A DNA stretch of 64,000 nucleotides from an uncultured Alphaproteobacteria bacterium (GTDB lineage Bacteria > Pseudomonadota > Alphaproteobacteria > HIMB59 > GCA-002718135), in assembly GCA_902615845.1 (NCBI GenBank), contig CACMQS010000004.1, positions 62,001 to 126,000 on the forward strand. Reading direction: 5' to 3'. Within the stretch, counting starts at the first letter, position 1. Every line of letters starts with the position of its first letter. The notes under the pieces are model-generated. The model was not told where the DNA came from and did not search any database. It saw only the letters and a list, made by a program, of their open reading frames with translations. The position numbers were made by a program, and so were the translations under genes. Below are positions 1-9,113 of this stretch, piece after piece.

Positions 1-631
1 AATAAAATGATATTGCAAAAGATGCTATCCATATTGCAACATGAATTCTTGATATAAATTTACATTTCCAAATTTCATTTTGAGGTATACAATCTCTCAT
101 AACAGGGGTTGTAATCCCCAAAGCATGTTTAATTGTTTCAAATTTCCATGAGTCTTTAAATTTTATTAACTCAGCAAATGGGACAAAACTAAAAAGAAAA
201 CTTTGTAAGGATGGATACTTATGAAATAATGCAGCTTCGTAATCATGAGGGTCTGCTACTGAAGCAGTGTTGCTATGGTGTCTAAAATGACTCCATGTCC
301 ATCTTGTAGGTTCAAAGTCAGTCATGAAAGATCCTATTTGATAAAATATTTCATTTAAATATTTTGATTTGAATGCTGTTCTATGGCCACATTCGTGCCA
401 AATAGGATTACTTGCATAGAATAAAACGCCATACAACCATAACCATAAAACTGTCCACCATGTTCCCCAAGTTGCTACAGACATATAGCCAAAGAAAAAT
501 AGTAATATGAAATATAAGACTACGTGTTGCAAGCCCTTAAAGTCACTTTTCTTAGATAAAAGTTTTAAGTCTTTTTTGCTTATTTCAGCTCTAAACCACT
601 TATTGTTAACGTTGTCTAATTTTTCACTCAT
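1..631 (-). CDS. Fatty acid desaturase, C-terminus cut by window edge
   Basis: The frame is open from an ATG at 629-631 down to base 1, giving about 210 residues. It has the membrane desaturase histidine motifs HECGH (followed by RTAF) and HHSNTA, which supply ligands to the di-iron centre, with hydrophobic segments around them. The third histidine box lies outside the window. The protein is clearly paralogous to the complete desaturase at 13732-14742: both begin with MSE, share a WFRA segment and follow it with a LSKKSDF-type stretch. It probably introduces double bonds into membrane lipid acyl chains or a related lipid; the substrate cannot be told. It is divergent from the gene at 795. Confidence 0.85.
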   Translation of the reverse strand, partial: MSEKLDNVNNKWFRAEISKKDLKLLSKKSDFKGLQHVVLYFILLFFFGYMSVATWGTWWTVLWLWLYGVLFYASNPIWHECGHRTAFKSKYLNEIFYQIGSFMTDFEPTRWTWSHFRHHSNTASVADPHDYEAALFHKYPSLQSFLFSFVPFAELIKFKDSWKFETIKHALGITTPVMRDCIPQNEIWKCKFISRIHVAIWIASFAISFY

Positions 632-794
632 ATTATTATTTATACAATTAATTTAATTTAATTTAAGTAAAAAATTGGTCATTTATTGTCACAATCAAGA
701 AATAGGAATACAATCCAAATTACTAAATATATGGTTAATTTTTAAAATTATTGATTTTTTGATCAATATTAGTAACTTAAATTAAATCGATAAC

Positions 795-1514
795 ATGAAA
801 ATTAATAAAAAAAGTTTTGAGGAAAATGGCTATCTGGTACTTCCTGATATTGTTTCAAAATCTACATTATCTAAGCTCAACAAAAATGCTGATCAAATGA
901 TAAGTGATTTTAAAAAAGGTATTAATAGAAAACAATCAAACAATATTAGAAAAAAGCATGGTGATATCAGTAAAAATGGAAAAATTTTTTTTGGTAATCA
1001 GTGCGAATATTATTCACATATAAATGCATATGCAAAGGGAAAGTTTGTAAAAAATATAGTTTCAAAAATATTGGGAAAGAAAATTTTTTTATTTAATGAA
1101 CAATTGGTAAATAAAAATCCAAACACACCTAGTTCTTTTAGTTGGCATCAAGATTCAGGCTATATTCATTTTAAACATAAACCCTACATATCGGTTTGGC
1201 TTGCCTTAACTGATACAAATGAAAAAAATGGAGCTTTGAGTATTATTCCCACAAATTTAAAAAAAACTAAAAATGCAAAACTACATAGATGGCAAAACAA
1301 ATCAAAGGATTTAGGAATCAAAGTTAATGAAAAAAAAGCAATTCAGCTTTGTGTTAGTGCTGGAACATTAATAATTTTTTCAAGTTTAACTCCTCATTCA
1401 TCTAGTGCCAATGTTACAAAAAAAAATCGGAAAGCATATTTATCTCAATACTCCTCTGAAAATATTATTGATCCTTTCAATGGTATTCAAAGAGGAAGAG
1501 CATATTTGATGTAA
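795..1514 (+). CDS. Phytanoyl-CoA dioxygenase (PhyH) family protein
   Basis: The 239-residue protein resembles PhyH-type Fe(II)/2-oxoglutarate dioxygenases. Visible marks are the HxD metal motif in FSWHQDSGY (around residue 118) and a distal histidine in LTPHSSSANVT (around residue 202), followed by an arginine region (RKAYLSQYS) that would bind 2-oxoglutarate. Family members hydroxylate phytanoyl-CoA and many other small molecules, so the substrate is unknown. The PanB-like gene begins two bases after its stop, so the two are probably co-transcribed, ahead of the sugar transporter at 2423. The soluble protein has no signal peptide. Confidence 0.8.
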   Translation: MKINKKSFEENGYLVLPDIVSKSTLSKLNKNADQMISDFKKGINRKQSNNIRKKHGDISKNGKIFFGNQCEYYSHINAYAKGKFVKNIVSKILGKKIFLFNEQLVNKNPNTPSSFSWHQDSGYIHFKHKPYISVWLALTDTNEKNGALSIIPTNLKKTKNAKLHRWQNKSKDLGIKVNEKKAIQLCVSAGTLIIFSSLTPHSSSANVTKKNRKAYLSQYSSENIIDPFNGIQRGRAYLM

Positions 1515-1516
1515 AT

Positions 1517-2341
1517 ATGAAAAAAATTTATAACTTTGCAGGAAATCTTAGTTATAGAAATTATACCATCAAAGATCTTTTTGACAATAAAGGTAAAAAA
1601 AAACTATCTCAAATAAATGTAAAAAACGAAGAGGAGACTAACATTGCTCTTGATGCTAAAGTTGATTTATTAATTACAGGTCTTACTGCGATAAGAAAAG
1701 TCAGATCAATTGCAAAAAATAATTTTATAACGGTTGCAATACCTTTCACTGAATTTAAAACAAATGATGAAATTTTAAAGGCATCTTTAGAAGCTCTTAA
1801 TAACGGTGCTGATGCAATCTACACTGCAAGATCACCCAGAGTAGTTGAATATTTGGCAAAAGAGTCAATTCCAGTAATGGCACATTTAGGCTTGGTACCA
1901 AGAAAATCAATTTGGATTGGAGGATTAAGAGGAGTAGGTAAAACTGCATTGGAGGCTTTAAAATTATTTGAAGAATTTAAAACGATGGAAAGCGCTGGTG
2001 CATTTGCTGTTGAAGCAGAGGTGATTGCAGATCAAACACTAAAATTTATTTCTGAAAATGTGAATTTAATAACAGTATCTTTAGGATCGGGAAACTATGG
2101 TGATGTAAATTATTTGTTCATGGATGACATTTGTGGAGAGAATAAAGAAATACCCAGACACGCTTTTAGTTTGGCTAAAATTTATAAACTAAGGGACAAG
2201 ATTTATAGAGAAAAAGTTAAAGCTGTGCATAAATTTAATAAAAAAGCCAAAACACCTCAATTTGTTACATCTGGAAATATAGTAAAAATAAATAATAGTG
2301 AGCTTCAAAAATTTAAAAAAAGGGCTAAAATACTCAGTTAA
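1517..2341 (+). CDS. PanB-like protein (ketopantoate hydroxymethyltransferase fold), probably not canonical
   Basis: The 274-residue protein has a (beta/alpha)8 barrel of the PEP mutase/PanB superfamily. The middle is recognisably PanB: MAHLGLVPRKS, a glycine-rich GGLRGVGK segment, then ESAGAFAVEAE and SLGSGNYGD. In true PanB the Mg2+ ligands lie in GDS, ADLPF and IEGG motifs; here the matching places read ITGL, VAIPF and YTARS by eye, so the acidic ligands seem to be gone, while the catalytic-base Glu region remains acidic (EAE). A role in pantothenate synthesis is therefore doubtful. It follows the PhyH gene directly and precedes a sugar ABC transporter. Confidence 0.7.
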   Translation: MKKIYNFAGNLSYRNYTIKDLFDNKGKKKLSQINVKNEEETNIALDAKVDLLITGLTAIRKVRSIAKNNFITVAIPFTEFKTNDEILKASLEALNNGADAIYTARSPRVVEYLAKESIPVMAHLGLVPRKSIWIGGLRGVGKTALEALKLFEEFKTMESAGAFAVEAEVIADQTLKFISENVNLITVSLGSGNYGDVNYLFMDDICGENKEIPRHAFSLAKIYKLRDKIYREKVKAVHKFNKKAKTPQFVTSGNIVKINNSELQKFKKRAKILS

Positions 2342-2422
2342 AAAATTAAATATCCTTTAAAATTAGTATTTTAATTTAGTATTTTTTGTGATTAATTTTT
2401 TTTTATTTTAGGAGGTTTAAGT

Positions 2423-3763
2423 ATGAAAAAAATACTATTTACTTTTATTTCTTCTATTTTGTTATTTTCTAATGCAGTTTTCAGTATGACACTATGGACT
2501 ACTGAAACACAACCTGGAAGAATGCAAATTCAAGAAGATTTAATTGCAAGATTTACAGCAAAGACTGGAATTGAAGTTAAATTAGTTCCTCAAGAAGAAG
2601 ACGAATTAATTGAAAAAGCGTCTGCTGCTTTTGCTGCTAACAGCTTACCTGATGTAATTTTTAACGCTGCATGCGTTAATTTTTGTGCTTGGGCTTATGA
2701 TGAAGGAGTATTCGATTCAGATGCTGCAACAGAAATTGTTAATTCATTAGGAATTGATACATATAGTGCAAAAGGTGTATTAGCTATGTCAGAAGTTGAG
2801 CCAGGAGTATATGCTTCTGTACCTTCAGGTGCATGGCCTAATGCTACTTACTATCGTATGAGCTATTACAATGATAATGGTTTAGCTACACCAACTAATT
2901 ATGCAAATATTTTAGCCGGTGCTAAAGCTCTTCATAATCCGCCAAATCGTTACGGGGCTATTGTTCCAACTGATGTTGCAGCTGGTTTTATGAGTCAATG
3001 GATGGAAACTTTTGCTATTGCTAATGGATTACACCCAGTAAAAGAAGACGGATCAATTAACTTTGATAAGAAAAAAACTATAGAAATGTTAGAAACTTAC
3101 AAAGCTCTTGTTGGGATGTCACCTGAGGGTATTCATCACTGGCAAAATGGTAGAGACTTTTACGCAAGTGATGTTGTTCCATTAACTTTTTGGGCTTCTT
3201 ATCTCTTAGATGATATTGCAGGCACAAGAGACAATGTTCCAATTATGGTAGATGATAACCCACAATCTCTAGCATTAGCACAAGATACTAATGTTATAGT
3301 AGGTATGGCTGGTCCTTCTAATCCAGATGGTGGAACATGGGTTGAAGTTCATAACTTTGGTGTTACTGTTGATGCAAATACTGATGAAGCAGCAGCATTT
3401 ATTGAATATGTTATGAACGAAGAGTATGTTACTTGGTTAGGAATGGCTCCAGAAGGTAGCTTCCCTATCAGACCAGGACCAAATGCTGGTTCAAAAATTT
3501 TTATTGAAGAATGGGGTAATTTGCCAATTGGAGTAGATAGAAAAATTCCAATAAACCAAATCTATTCAGAGGAAATTATTGAATCACTTATTAACGGATT
3601 AGCTGTTGGTACAAGATGGGGGGCTAAAGAAGGCCAACTTCCTGTTGCAGCTAAGTTAGTAAATAGCGGATTAATGAATAGGCTGATGATGGAATACATC
3701 AATGGTGATCGTTCTGCGGAAGATACTGTTGATATGTTAAACTCAGAAGCAGCAAAACTGTAA
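2423..3763 (+). CDS. Sugar ABC transporter substrate-binding protein (family 1, CUT1 type)
   Basis: The 446-residue protein has a Sec signal peptide (MKKILFTFISS, hydrophobic core, cleavage near residue 21). The mature part begins with MTLWTTETQPGR, typical of the first strand of family 1 (MalE/UgpB-like) binding proteins, and continues with the usual DVIFNAA and SFPIRPG segments. It should capture a sugar or glycerol-phosphate-like solute in the periplasm for the two permeases that follow. A strong Shine-Dalgarno (AGGAGG, 2411-2416) sits just before the ATG. A long stem-loop follows the stop codon. No ATPase gene is next to the system. Confidence 0.9.
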   Translation: MKKILFTFISSILLFSNAVFSMTLWTTETQPGRMQIQEDLIARFTAKTGIEVKLVPQEEDELIEKASAAFAANSLPDVIFNAACVNFCAWAYDEGVFDSDAATEIVNSLGIDTYSAKGVLAMSEVEPGVYASVPSGAWPNATYYRMSYYNDNGLATPTNYANILAGAKALHNPPNRYGAIVPTDVAAGFMSQWMETFAIANGLHPVKEDGSINFDKKKTIEMLETYKALVGMSPEGIHHWQNGRDFYASDVVPLTFWASYLLDDIAGTRDNVPIMVDDNPQSLALAQDTNVIVGMAGPSNPDGGTWVEVHNFGVTVDANTDEAAAFIEYVMNEEYVTWLGMAPEGSFPIRPGPNAGSKIFIEEWGNLPIGVDRKIPINQIYSEEIIESLINGLAVGTRWGAKEGQLPVAAKLVNSGLMNRLMMEYINGDRSAEDTVDMLNSEAAKL

Positions 3764-3781
3764 TTTATATAAATTAATCTT

Positions 3782-3821
3782 AATGGGCTCCAGTTCTTAT
3801 AAAAAAAGAATGGGGCCCATT
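3782..3821 (+). promoter_or_regulatory. Intercistronic stem-loop after the binding-protein gene
   Basis: Arms at 3782-3798 and 3806-3821 pair over about 16 base pairs with one bulged G (3793) and a seven-base loop. The 3' flank is not U-rich, so it looks like an mRNA-stabilising or translation-damping hairpin rather than a terminator. It covers the first permease ATG (3783) and a second in-frame ATG (3810). Confidence 0.7.
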
Positions 3822-5057
3822 GAAAAACAAGGCGTAGTGCAAGCTTATACAATGCTTGTCCCAACTGTGGCTATAGTTATGGCCATTGTTTTATTTCCAC
3901 TTATTGCTAATTTTTGGATAAGTTTTAAGGATGTTACTGTATCTGATTTAAGAATAGCTGAAATAAAAGTAACCGAAAAATTTCAAAAAAAACCAAAAAC
4001 AAAAGGAGATATTTCTAAAGTAGAGTATCGATTTAATAATTTTTCAAAAAGTTCAAATATAAAAAATGTAAACTTCAAAGATATTTTACCTAAAGGTTTA
4101 GTAATTAAAGAACTACCTAATAACTGTTCTATCTCAGATAATATAATAAACTGTCAATTAGGTGATTTTAAACCAAAAGAAAAAAAGAAACTAAAATTTG
4201 AAACAATCGCAGAGAATGATTACTTTATTAGTCAGGAAAATCCAAAAGATACTTCACCAATTGTTAAAGGAAAATCAGAAAATAGATTATTTAACCTTGA
4301 ATTAAAATTAAAAAATTTTGAAGAAATATTTACTTCACCAAACTTTTGGAAAACAATTAGAATAAGTTTTGCGTATTCTTTATTTTCTGCAATTGGATCG
4401 TTAACACTTGGTATTTTAGCAGCACAACTACTTATGACCACCTTTATTGGCAGAGGTATTATACGTGGTATTTTTTTATTTCCATATATTGCACCAATTA
4501 TAGCCGTTACTATTACTTGGAAAATTTTAACTGACCCTTTTTTTGGAACAATCAATGGAATTCTTACGCAATTACAAATTTTAAATGAACCTATTAGTTT
4601 CTTACAAGTAAGAGATATGACAATTAATTTCATAGGTTTTGAATTTAGTTTCCCAGTTGCTTTATCATTTGTTATTTTATTTGAATCTTGGAGATATTTT
4701 CCTTTAGCGATGATTTTTATTCTAGCAAGATTACAATCTGTTCCTAAAGAACTTTTTGAAGCTGCTGAAATTGATGGTGCTACACCTTTGCAAAAATTTA
4801 GAAGTATTACATGGCCCTTAATTCTAGGAGTGTTATTTGTTTTGTTTCTTCTTAGATTTATTTGGACATTTAATAAATTTGATGACATTTTTTTATTAAC
4901 TGGAGGCGCCGCTGGAACTAAAACCTTAACTGTAGATGTTTATGAAACAGGTTTTAATATTGGTAATTTAGGAACTGGAGCGGCAAATGCAGTATTAGTT
5001 TTTTTAATATTAGTTTTTGCTGCAATATTTATAATAAGATTTTCACCGAAAGAATAA
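3783..5057 (+). CDS. Sugar ABC transporter permease with a DUF11-like insert
   Basis: The 424-residue MalF/UgpA-family permease keeps the cytoplasmic EAA loop (EAAEIDGATPLQKF, about 320-333) that contacts the ATPase. After the first membrane helix (about 22-46) comes an extra block of about 115 residues (roughly 55-170) before the canonical second helix. The insert contains FKDILPKGLVIKELPNNCS and CQLGDFKPKEKKKLKF, which resemble the DUF11/conserved-repeat beta-sandwich, with Cys115 and Cys124 able to form a disulphide. By topology it should face the periplasm. An alternative start is ATG 3810. The next gene starts two bases after its stop. Confidence 0.85.
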   Translation: MGSSSYKKRMGPIEKQGVVQAYTMLVPTVAIVMAIVLFPLIANFWISFKDVTVSDLRIAEIKVTEKFQKKPKTKGDISKVEYRFNNFSKSSNIKNVNFKDILPKGLVIKELPNNCSISDNIINCQLGDFKPKEKKKLKFETIAENDYFISQENPKDTSPIVKGKSENRLFNLELKLKNFEEIFTSPNFWKTIRISFAYSLFSAIGSLTLGILAAQLLMTTFIGRGIIRGIFLFPYIAPIIAVTITWKILTDPFFGTINGILTQLQILNEPISFLQVRDMTINFIGFEFSFPVALSFVILFESWRYFPLAMIFILARLQSVPKELFEAAEIDGATPLQKFRSITWPLILGVLFVLFLLRFIWTFNKFDDIFLLTGGAAGTKTLTVDVYETGFNIGNLGTGAANAVLVFLILVFAAIFIIRFSPKE

Positions 5058-5059
5058 GA

Positions 5060-6280
5060 ATGAGCAATAGTCAAAAAATTCTAATTTCTTTAATAATTAG
5101 TTCATTTTGGGGTTTAATCAGTAATATTGTTTTAGGAGTATTTTTTATTCTTCTTATTGGGAGTACAATTCAATTTAATTATTTTTCTTACATTATTTCA
5201 TCTTCAATAATCACATTATTGATTGTTTTTTATGATAGAAAAAGCCTACAAATTTATATTAGTTTATTTATTTTAACTTTTATATTGATCTTGATTTTTA
5301 CAGGCCTTTCTCCTTATGGTTTAAATATAAATGAAAATAGTTTTTTGCAGATATTATTTTTATTAATCCAATCATTTATTATATTAATTGGCAATATTAT
5401 TTGCCTATCTGGAATCAATAAAATGTCTTTTAATAGATTATTTTTAGAAATTTTATTTATTAGGGTTCTAAAAGGTTTTGGTTTTACTTTCTTCTTAACA
5501 ATTGTGTTATTTCCATTTTATGTAATGATTTTAATGAGCTTAAAAACTCATCAATTATTAATTCTTAATCCTCTTGATCTATCAATTGATATTACACGAG
5601 GATTAAATATGTTCAGAAGTTATATCGAACTATTTACTGATTGGGGATTTGGTTATTACTTACTCAATTCATTAATAGTTTCTTTGTCTTCAATTTTTAT
5701 TGCTTTAATTTTTGCAATACCGGGTGCTTATGCAGTTGCAAGATTTAATTTTCCAGGAAAATTATTAATGATTAACTCAATATTATTAATTTATTTAATC
5801 CCTATGATTACATTGTTAATCCCTTTGTATTCATTTTTTACATTTATAAATTTAAGAGATTCTTTATTTGGACTTATAATTGTTTATCCTGCAGTTACTA
5901 TTCCTGTGGCAATTTATATGTTACAGGGATATTTTCAAACAATACCACAAGAACTGGAAGAAGCTGGTTTAGTTGATGGGTTATCAAGGACGGGGGTTAT
6001 TTTAAAAATTACTTTACCTTTATCACTTCCAGCAATAGCTTCAGTTTCTTTATTTATTTTTATGGTAGCGTGGAATGAATATTTGTTTGCATATATGTTT
6101 TTAGATACACCAGCTATATTTACACTCCCAAGAGGTTTAGAACAATTAGATGGAACTGAGGTGCCAAGACAGCATTTGATGGCTGGCTCAGTTATTGCAA
6201 CCGTTCCTGTAATAGCAGTCTTTTTGTGGGCTGAAAGATACTTAACTGGAGGATTAACTGCAGGAGGAATTAAAGGATAG
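5060..6280 (+). CDS. Sugar ABC transporter permease with extra N-terminal membrane segments
   Basis: The 406-residue MalG/UgpE-family permease has its usual core (about residues 135-406), including the EAA loop (QELEEAGLVDGLSRTGVI) and the C-terminal GGLTAGGIKG common in this family. Normal members have about 280 residues. Here some 130 added residues at the N-terminus form about four more hydrophobic segments (roughly 6-36, 43-58, 66-86, 97-120). It is the partner of the permease just upstream, whose own sequence also carries an insertion. It ends four bases from the convergent Gfo/Idh gene. Confidence 0.85.
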   Translation: MSNSQKILISLIISSFWGLISNIVLGVFFILLIGSTIQFNYFSYIISSSIITLLIVFYDRKSLQIYISLFILTFILILIFTGLSPYGLNINENSFLQILFLLIQSFIILIGNIICLSGINKMSFNRLFLEILFIRVLKGFGFTFFLTIVLFPFYVMILMSLKTHQLLILNPLDLSIDITRGLNMFRSYIELFTDWGFGYYLLNSLIVSLSSIFIALIFAIPGAYAVARFNFPGKLLMINSILLIYLIPMITLLIPLYSFFTFINLRDSLFGLIIVYPAVTIPVAIYMLQGYFQTIPQELEEAGLVDGLSRTGVILKITLPLSLPAIASVSLFIFMVAWNEYLFAYMFLDTPAIFTLPRGLEQLDGTEVPRQHLMAGSVIATVPVIAVFLWAERYLTGGLTAGGIKG

Positions 6281-6283
6281 TAT

Positions 6284-7354
6284 TTAACTTAGATCTATCC
6301 ATTCATTTTTTTCTGAACTTAAAAAACAACTATCTAAAATTTTTTGAATATCAGCGCCTCTTTTGAAATCAGGTTGATCATTTTTACCAGAAATAATTGA
6401 TGTTATAAATCTTTCATAGTTAGAAGGAGTTGGGTCAGTTTTTACAATTTCCCAATCCAAACTTTTATCATTATTAGGAGATGTGGCATTTATATCAGTA
6501 CAAATTGAATAGTAATTTCCTTGAGTTATAGGATCATCAAATTTCATAGCTACTGCACCCTTGTCACAATATATGTTTAACTCTAATCTATTAACATTAC
6601 CTGTTGCAAATCTAGTTGAATTTATTGTTCCTATCGCACCATTGTCAAATTCTACCATTGAGATAAAAGAGTCATTAGCATCTAAAACGTATTCATCAAT
6701 TTTCTCTCCTTTATCTTTAAAGGTTTTAAGTCGACAATTTATTTTTTTAATATTACCAACTGGATACGATGCAAAATCAAATATATGAACGCCAAGATCT
6801 CCAAGAACTCCTTTACTGCCATGCTTTTCTGATAATCTCCATAACCATTTGTGTTCCTCTTTCCAATCACCCCAATACTTACATGTTAACCAAGATTGAT
6901 AATAACTAGCATCAACATGTCTGACTTTACCTAATTCATTATTATGCAAAACTTTACTTAAGTTTTGCCACCCAGAGGAATTTCTGTAACTCAGATTAAC
7001 CATGTTAATACAGTTTGTATTTGCTGATGCTTTGTACATTTCCTCTGCATCTGGATAGTTTTCAGCTAAAGGTTTTTCTGAAAAAATGTGCTTATTTTTA
7101 TTTAAAGATTTTAACGCAATTTCTTTGTGAAATGAATCAGGGGTTACATTGCTTATTGCATCAAGTTCACACTTATCAAGCATTTCATCAAAAGATGTGA
7201 ACGTTTTATCAATATTATATTCTTTAGCAAAATTTAAGACTCTTTCTTCAATGACATCACAAACTGCAACTATTTCTACATCTTGAATATTTTTAAATGC
7301 TGTCGCATGGGCATTGGCCATCCCTCCAGTACCAACAATTGCTAATTTAATCAT
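6284..7354 (-). CDS. Gfo/Idh/MocA family sugar oxidoreductase (ThuB-like)
   Basis: The 356-residue protein has an N-terminal NAD(P)-binding Rossmann fold (GTGGMANAHA near residue 8) and the family EKPL motif (SEKPLAEN, about residue 93), whose lysine is catalytic. The C-terminal half follows the usual open beta-sheet pattern. Family members oxidise or reduce hydroxyls on sugars and inositols. Its start overlaps the end of the ThuA-like gene by four bases, and the pair matches thuA-thuB of rhizobia, whose products turn trehalose and related disaccharides into 3-keto derivatives. ThuB-like function is inferred from this pairing. Confidence 0.85.
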   Translation of the reverse strand: MIKLAIVGTGGMANAHATAFKNIQDVEIVAVCDVIEERVLNFAKEYNIDKTFTSFDEMLDKCELDAISNVTPDSFHKEIALKSLNKNKHIFSEKPLAENYPDAEEMYKASANTNCINMVNLSYRNSSGWQNLSKVLHNNELGKVRHVDASYYQSWLTCKYWGDWKEEHKWLWRLSEKHGSKGVLGDLGVHIFDFASYPVGNIKKINCRLKTFKDKGEKIDEYVLDANDSFISMVEFDNGAIGTINSTRFATGNVNRLELNIYCDKGAVAMKFDDPITQGNYYSICTDINATSPNNDKSLDWEIVKTDPTPSNYERFITSIISGKNDQPDFKRGADIQKILDSCFLSSEKNEWIDLS

Positions 7355-8136
7355 TTTTTATAATTATGATCTACTTGATAGCCTTTTACTTCAATTGGTT
7401 GAACAGGATCTTTTCTTTCCATGTTATCAATACCTTTTGCTATTCTGTCTATCCACAAACCAGATGTTTTTTCAGGACAAACCCAATGAATAGAATTTTT
7501 AATTACTCTTTGAACATCTTTATTATAATAAACAGGATAAGATTCATGTCCTGGTCTGAAATAAAATATTTTTCCATTTCCTCTTTTGTAACAAAGGCCA
7601 GATCTAAATACCTCTCCGCCTTCAAACCAACTCACAAAAACTGTTTCATCTGGGGCAGGGACCTGAAAAGGCTCACCATACATTTCGGTCATCTCAATTT
7701 CAAAATATTCTCCTAAGCCCTCTGCAATAGGATGACCTGGATTACAAACCCAAACTCTTTCCATTTCGCCTCTTTCAGCCCATCTAATATTTGCAGTTGT
7801 ACCCATCATTCGTTTAAATATTTTAGAATGATGTCCTGAATGTAAAACTAAAAGACCCATTCCTTCTAAAACCCTTTGCTGTACTCTATCGACAATTTTA
7901 TCTTCAACCAACTTATGCGCTTTATGACCCCACCAAATTAAAACATCCGTTTTATCTAATAATTCTTCACTTAACCCATGATCTTTTTCTTCTAATGTTG
8001 CAGTTTTAATATTTAGACTTTTATCATCAGATAAAAATTCTTTAATACAACCATGAATTCCTTTTGGATAAATTGATTTTACGTGTTCATCTTCCTGTTC
8101 ATGAACAAATTCATTCCATATAACAAGGTTTACCAT
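7351..8136 (-). CDS. thuA: ThuA-domain protein
   Basis: The 261-residue protein of the ThuA (trehalose utilisation) family has a class-I glutamine-amidotransferase-like fold. Recognisable parts are the start VNLVIWNEFVHEQED, the LIWWGHKAH strand-turn (about residue 67) and the GLLVLHSGHHS segment (about 96), with a late FYFRPGHESYPVYY stretch that is typical of the family. In Sinorhizobium ThuA works with ThuB on disaccharides. Here it lies between a sugar permease gene and the oxidoreductase, separated by two bases and a four-base overlap, so it is part of one operon. No signal peptide is present. Confidence 0.85.
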   Translation of the reverse strand: MVNLVIWNEFVHEQEDEHVKSIYPKGIHGCIKEFLSDDKSLNIKTATLEEKDHGLSEELLDKTDVLIWWGHKAHKLVEDKIVDRVQQRVLEGMGLLVLHSGHHSKIFKRMMGTTANIRWAERGEMERVWVCNPGHPIAEGLGEYFEIEMTEMYGEPFQVPAPDETVFVSWFEGGEVFRSGLCYKRGNGKIFYFRPGHESYPVYYNKDVQRVIKNSIHWVCPEKTSGLWIDRIAKGIDNMERKDPVQPIEVKGYQVDHNYKK

Positions 8137-8138
8137 TA

Positions 8139-9113
8139 CTACCTTACTCTTCCTCCATGAAATCTGTGACCAAGAATTGCTAGTATAATAATCAATCCAT
8201 TAAAAAATTGTCTCCATACTCCACTCATGCCCATAGCTACAACACCCACTTCCATATATGCAATAACGCCAACTCCAAAAACAGCCCCAACTATAGTTCC
8301 AACACCACCCCAAGTAGGTGTGCCTCCAATAAATACTGCAGCCAGAGCAAGTAATAAGTAGCCAAATCCTTGTGTTGGCCACCAGGTAAAATTAATTAAA
8401 CATGAAAAAATTCCTGCAAGTGCTGCACCCAAACCAACATACATAAACGCACTAATTCTTACCCAGTTAACATTAATTCCCATTTGTGCAGCTGAGTCTG
8501 GATTATCTCCAACATGATGAATATGGATTCCAAACACATGTTTCCTATAAAGATAATAGGAAAATATTGTAAACAACGCAGCCCAGTAAACTTGCATTGG
8601 AACCCCAAAAAGTTTCCCAACTAACACATCGTAGATCCAGTGATCAGAAATTTCCATAAAAGAAATTGATTTACTATCACTAGCAACAAACAAAAATCCT
8701 CTTATAAAAAATAATGCTCCAAGAGAAGCAACCAAGGATGAAAGGCGCCCATAAACAACCAAGCATCCCATCAGTATGCCAACTACTGCACCAGAGAGTA
8801 TTCCTATAAGAATACATAATAATGGATCAAGTCCTGCTTTTAATAAAAGAGCAAAAATGTATGCTGACAATCCAAAAGTAGAGGCAAAAGACAAATCTAT
8901 TTCTCCTGCAGTAACTAAAAAAACAAGAGGTATAACCATAAACATAATTACTGGAAGCATTACAAAAACAGATTGATGTAAATTTGGTCTCATCATTACT
9001 TCTGGAGCACCAATTAGGAAAACCAACATTAAAATTATAAAGTAACCTAAGCTTCCTAATGCTCTTCCATTTTTTCCAATTAAATTTTTAAATGTATTTT
9101 CTTTGGTACTCAT
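8139..9113 (-). CDS. Sugar ABC transporter permease (RbsC/FrcC type, CUT2)
   Basis: The 324-residue, highly hydrophobic protein has 8-10 membrane segments and the BPD_transp_2 pattern: AGEIDLSFASTFGLSAYIFALLL near residue 67 and the late AAVFIGGTPTWGGVGTI motif typical of RbsC-like permeases. It forms the membrane channel of the sugar importer encoded by this operon. Its start codon shares one base with the stop of the ATPase gene (TAATG), which suggests translational coupling. Confidence 0.9.
   Translation of the reverse strand: MSTKENTFKNLIGKNGRALGSLGYFIILMLVFLIGAPEVMMRPNLHQSVFVMLPVIMFMVIPLVFLVTAGEIDLSFASTFGLSAYIFALLLKAGLDPLLCILIGILSGAVVGILMGCLVVYGRLSSLVASLGALFFIRGFLFVASDSKSISFMEISDHWIYDVLVGKLFGVPMQVYWAALFTIFSYYLYRKHVFGIHIHHVGDNPDSAAQMGINVNWVRISAFMYVGLGAALAGIFSCLINFTWWPTQGFGYLLLALAAVFIGGTPTWGGVGTIVGAVFGVGVIAYMEVGVVAMGMSGVWRQFFNGLIIILAILGHRFHGGRVR

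Noticed and set aside
3562..3864. Minus-strand frame spanning the binding-protein end
   Set aside because: It overlaps the known binding-protein gene and hairpin and shows no recognisable domain.
4232..4888. Long minus-strand open frame inside the first permease gene
   Set aside because: It lies antisense to a well-supported permease with no family match; open antisense frames are common in AT-rich genes with this codon bias.
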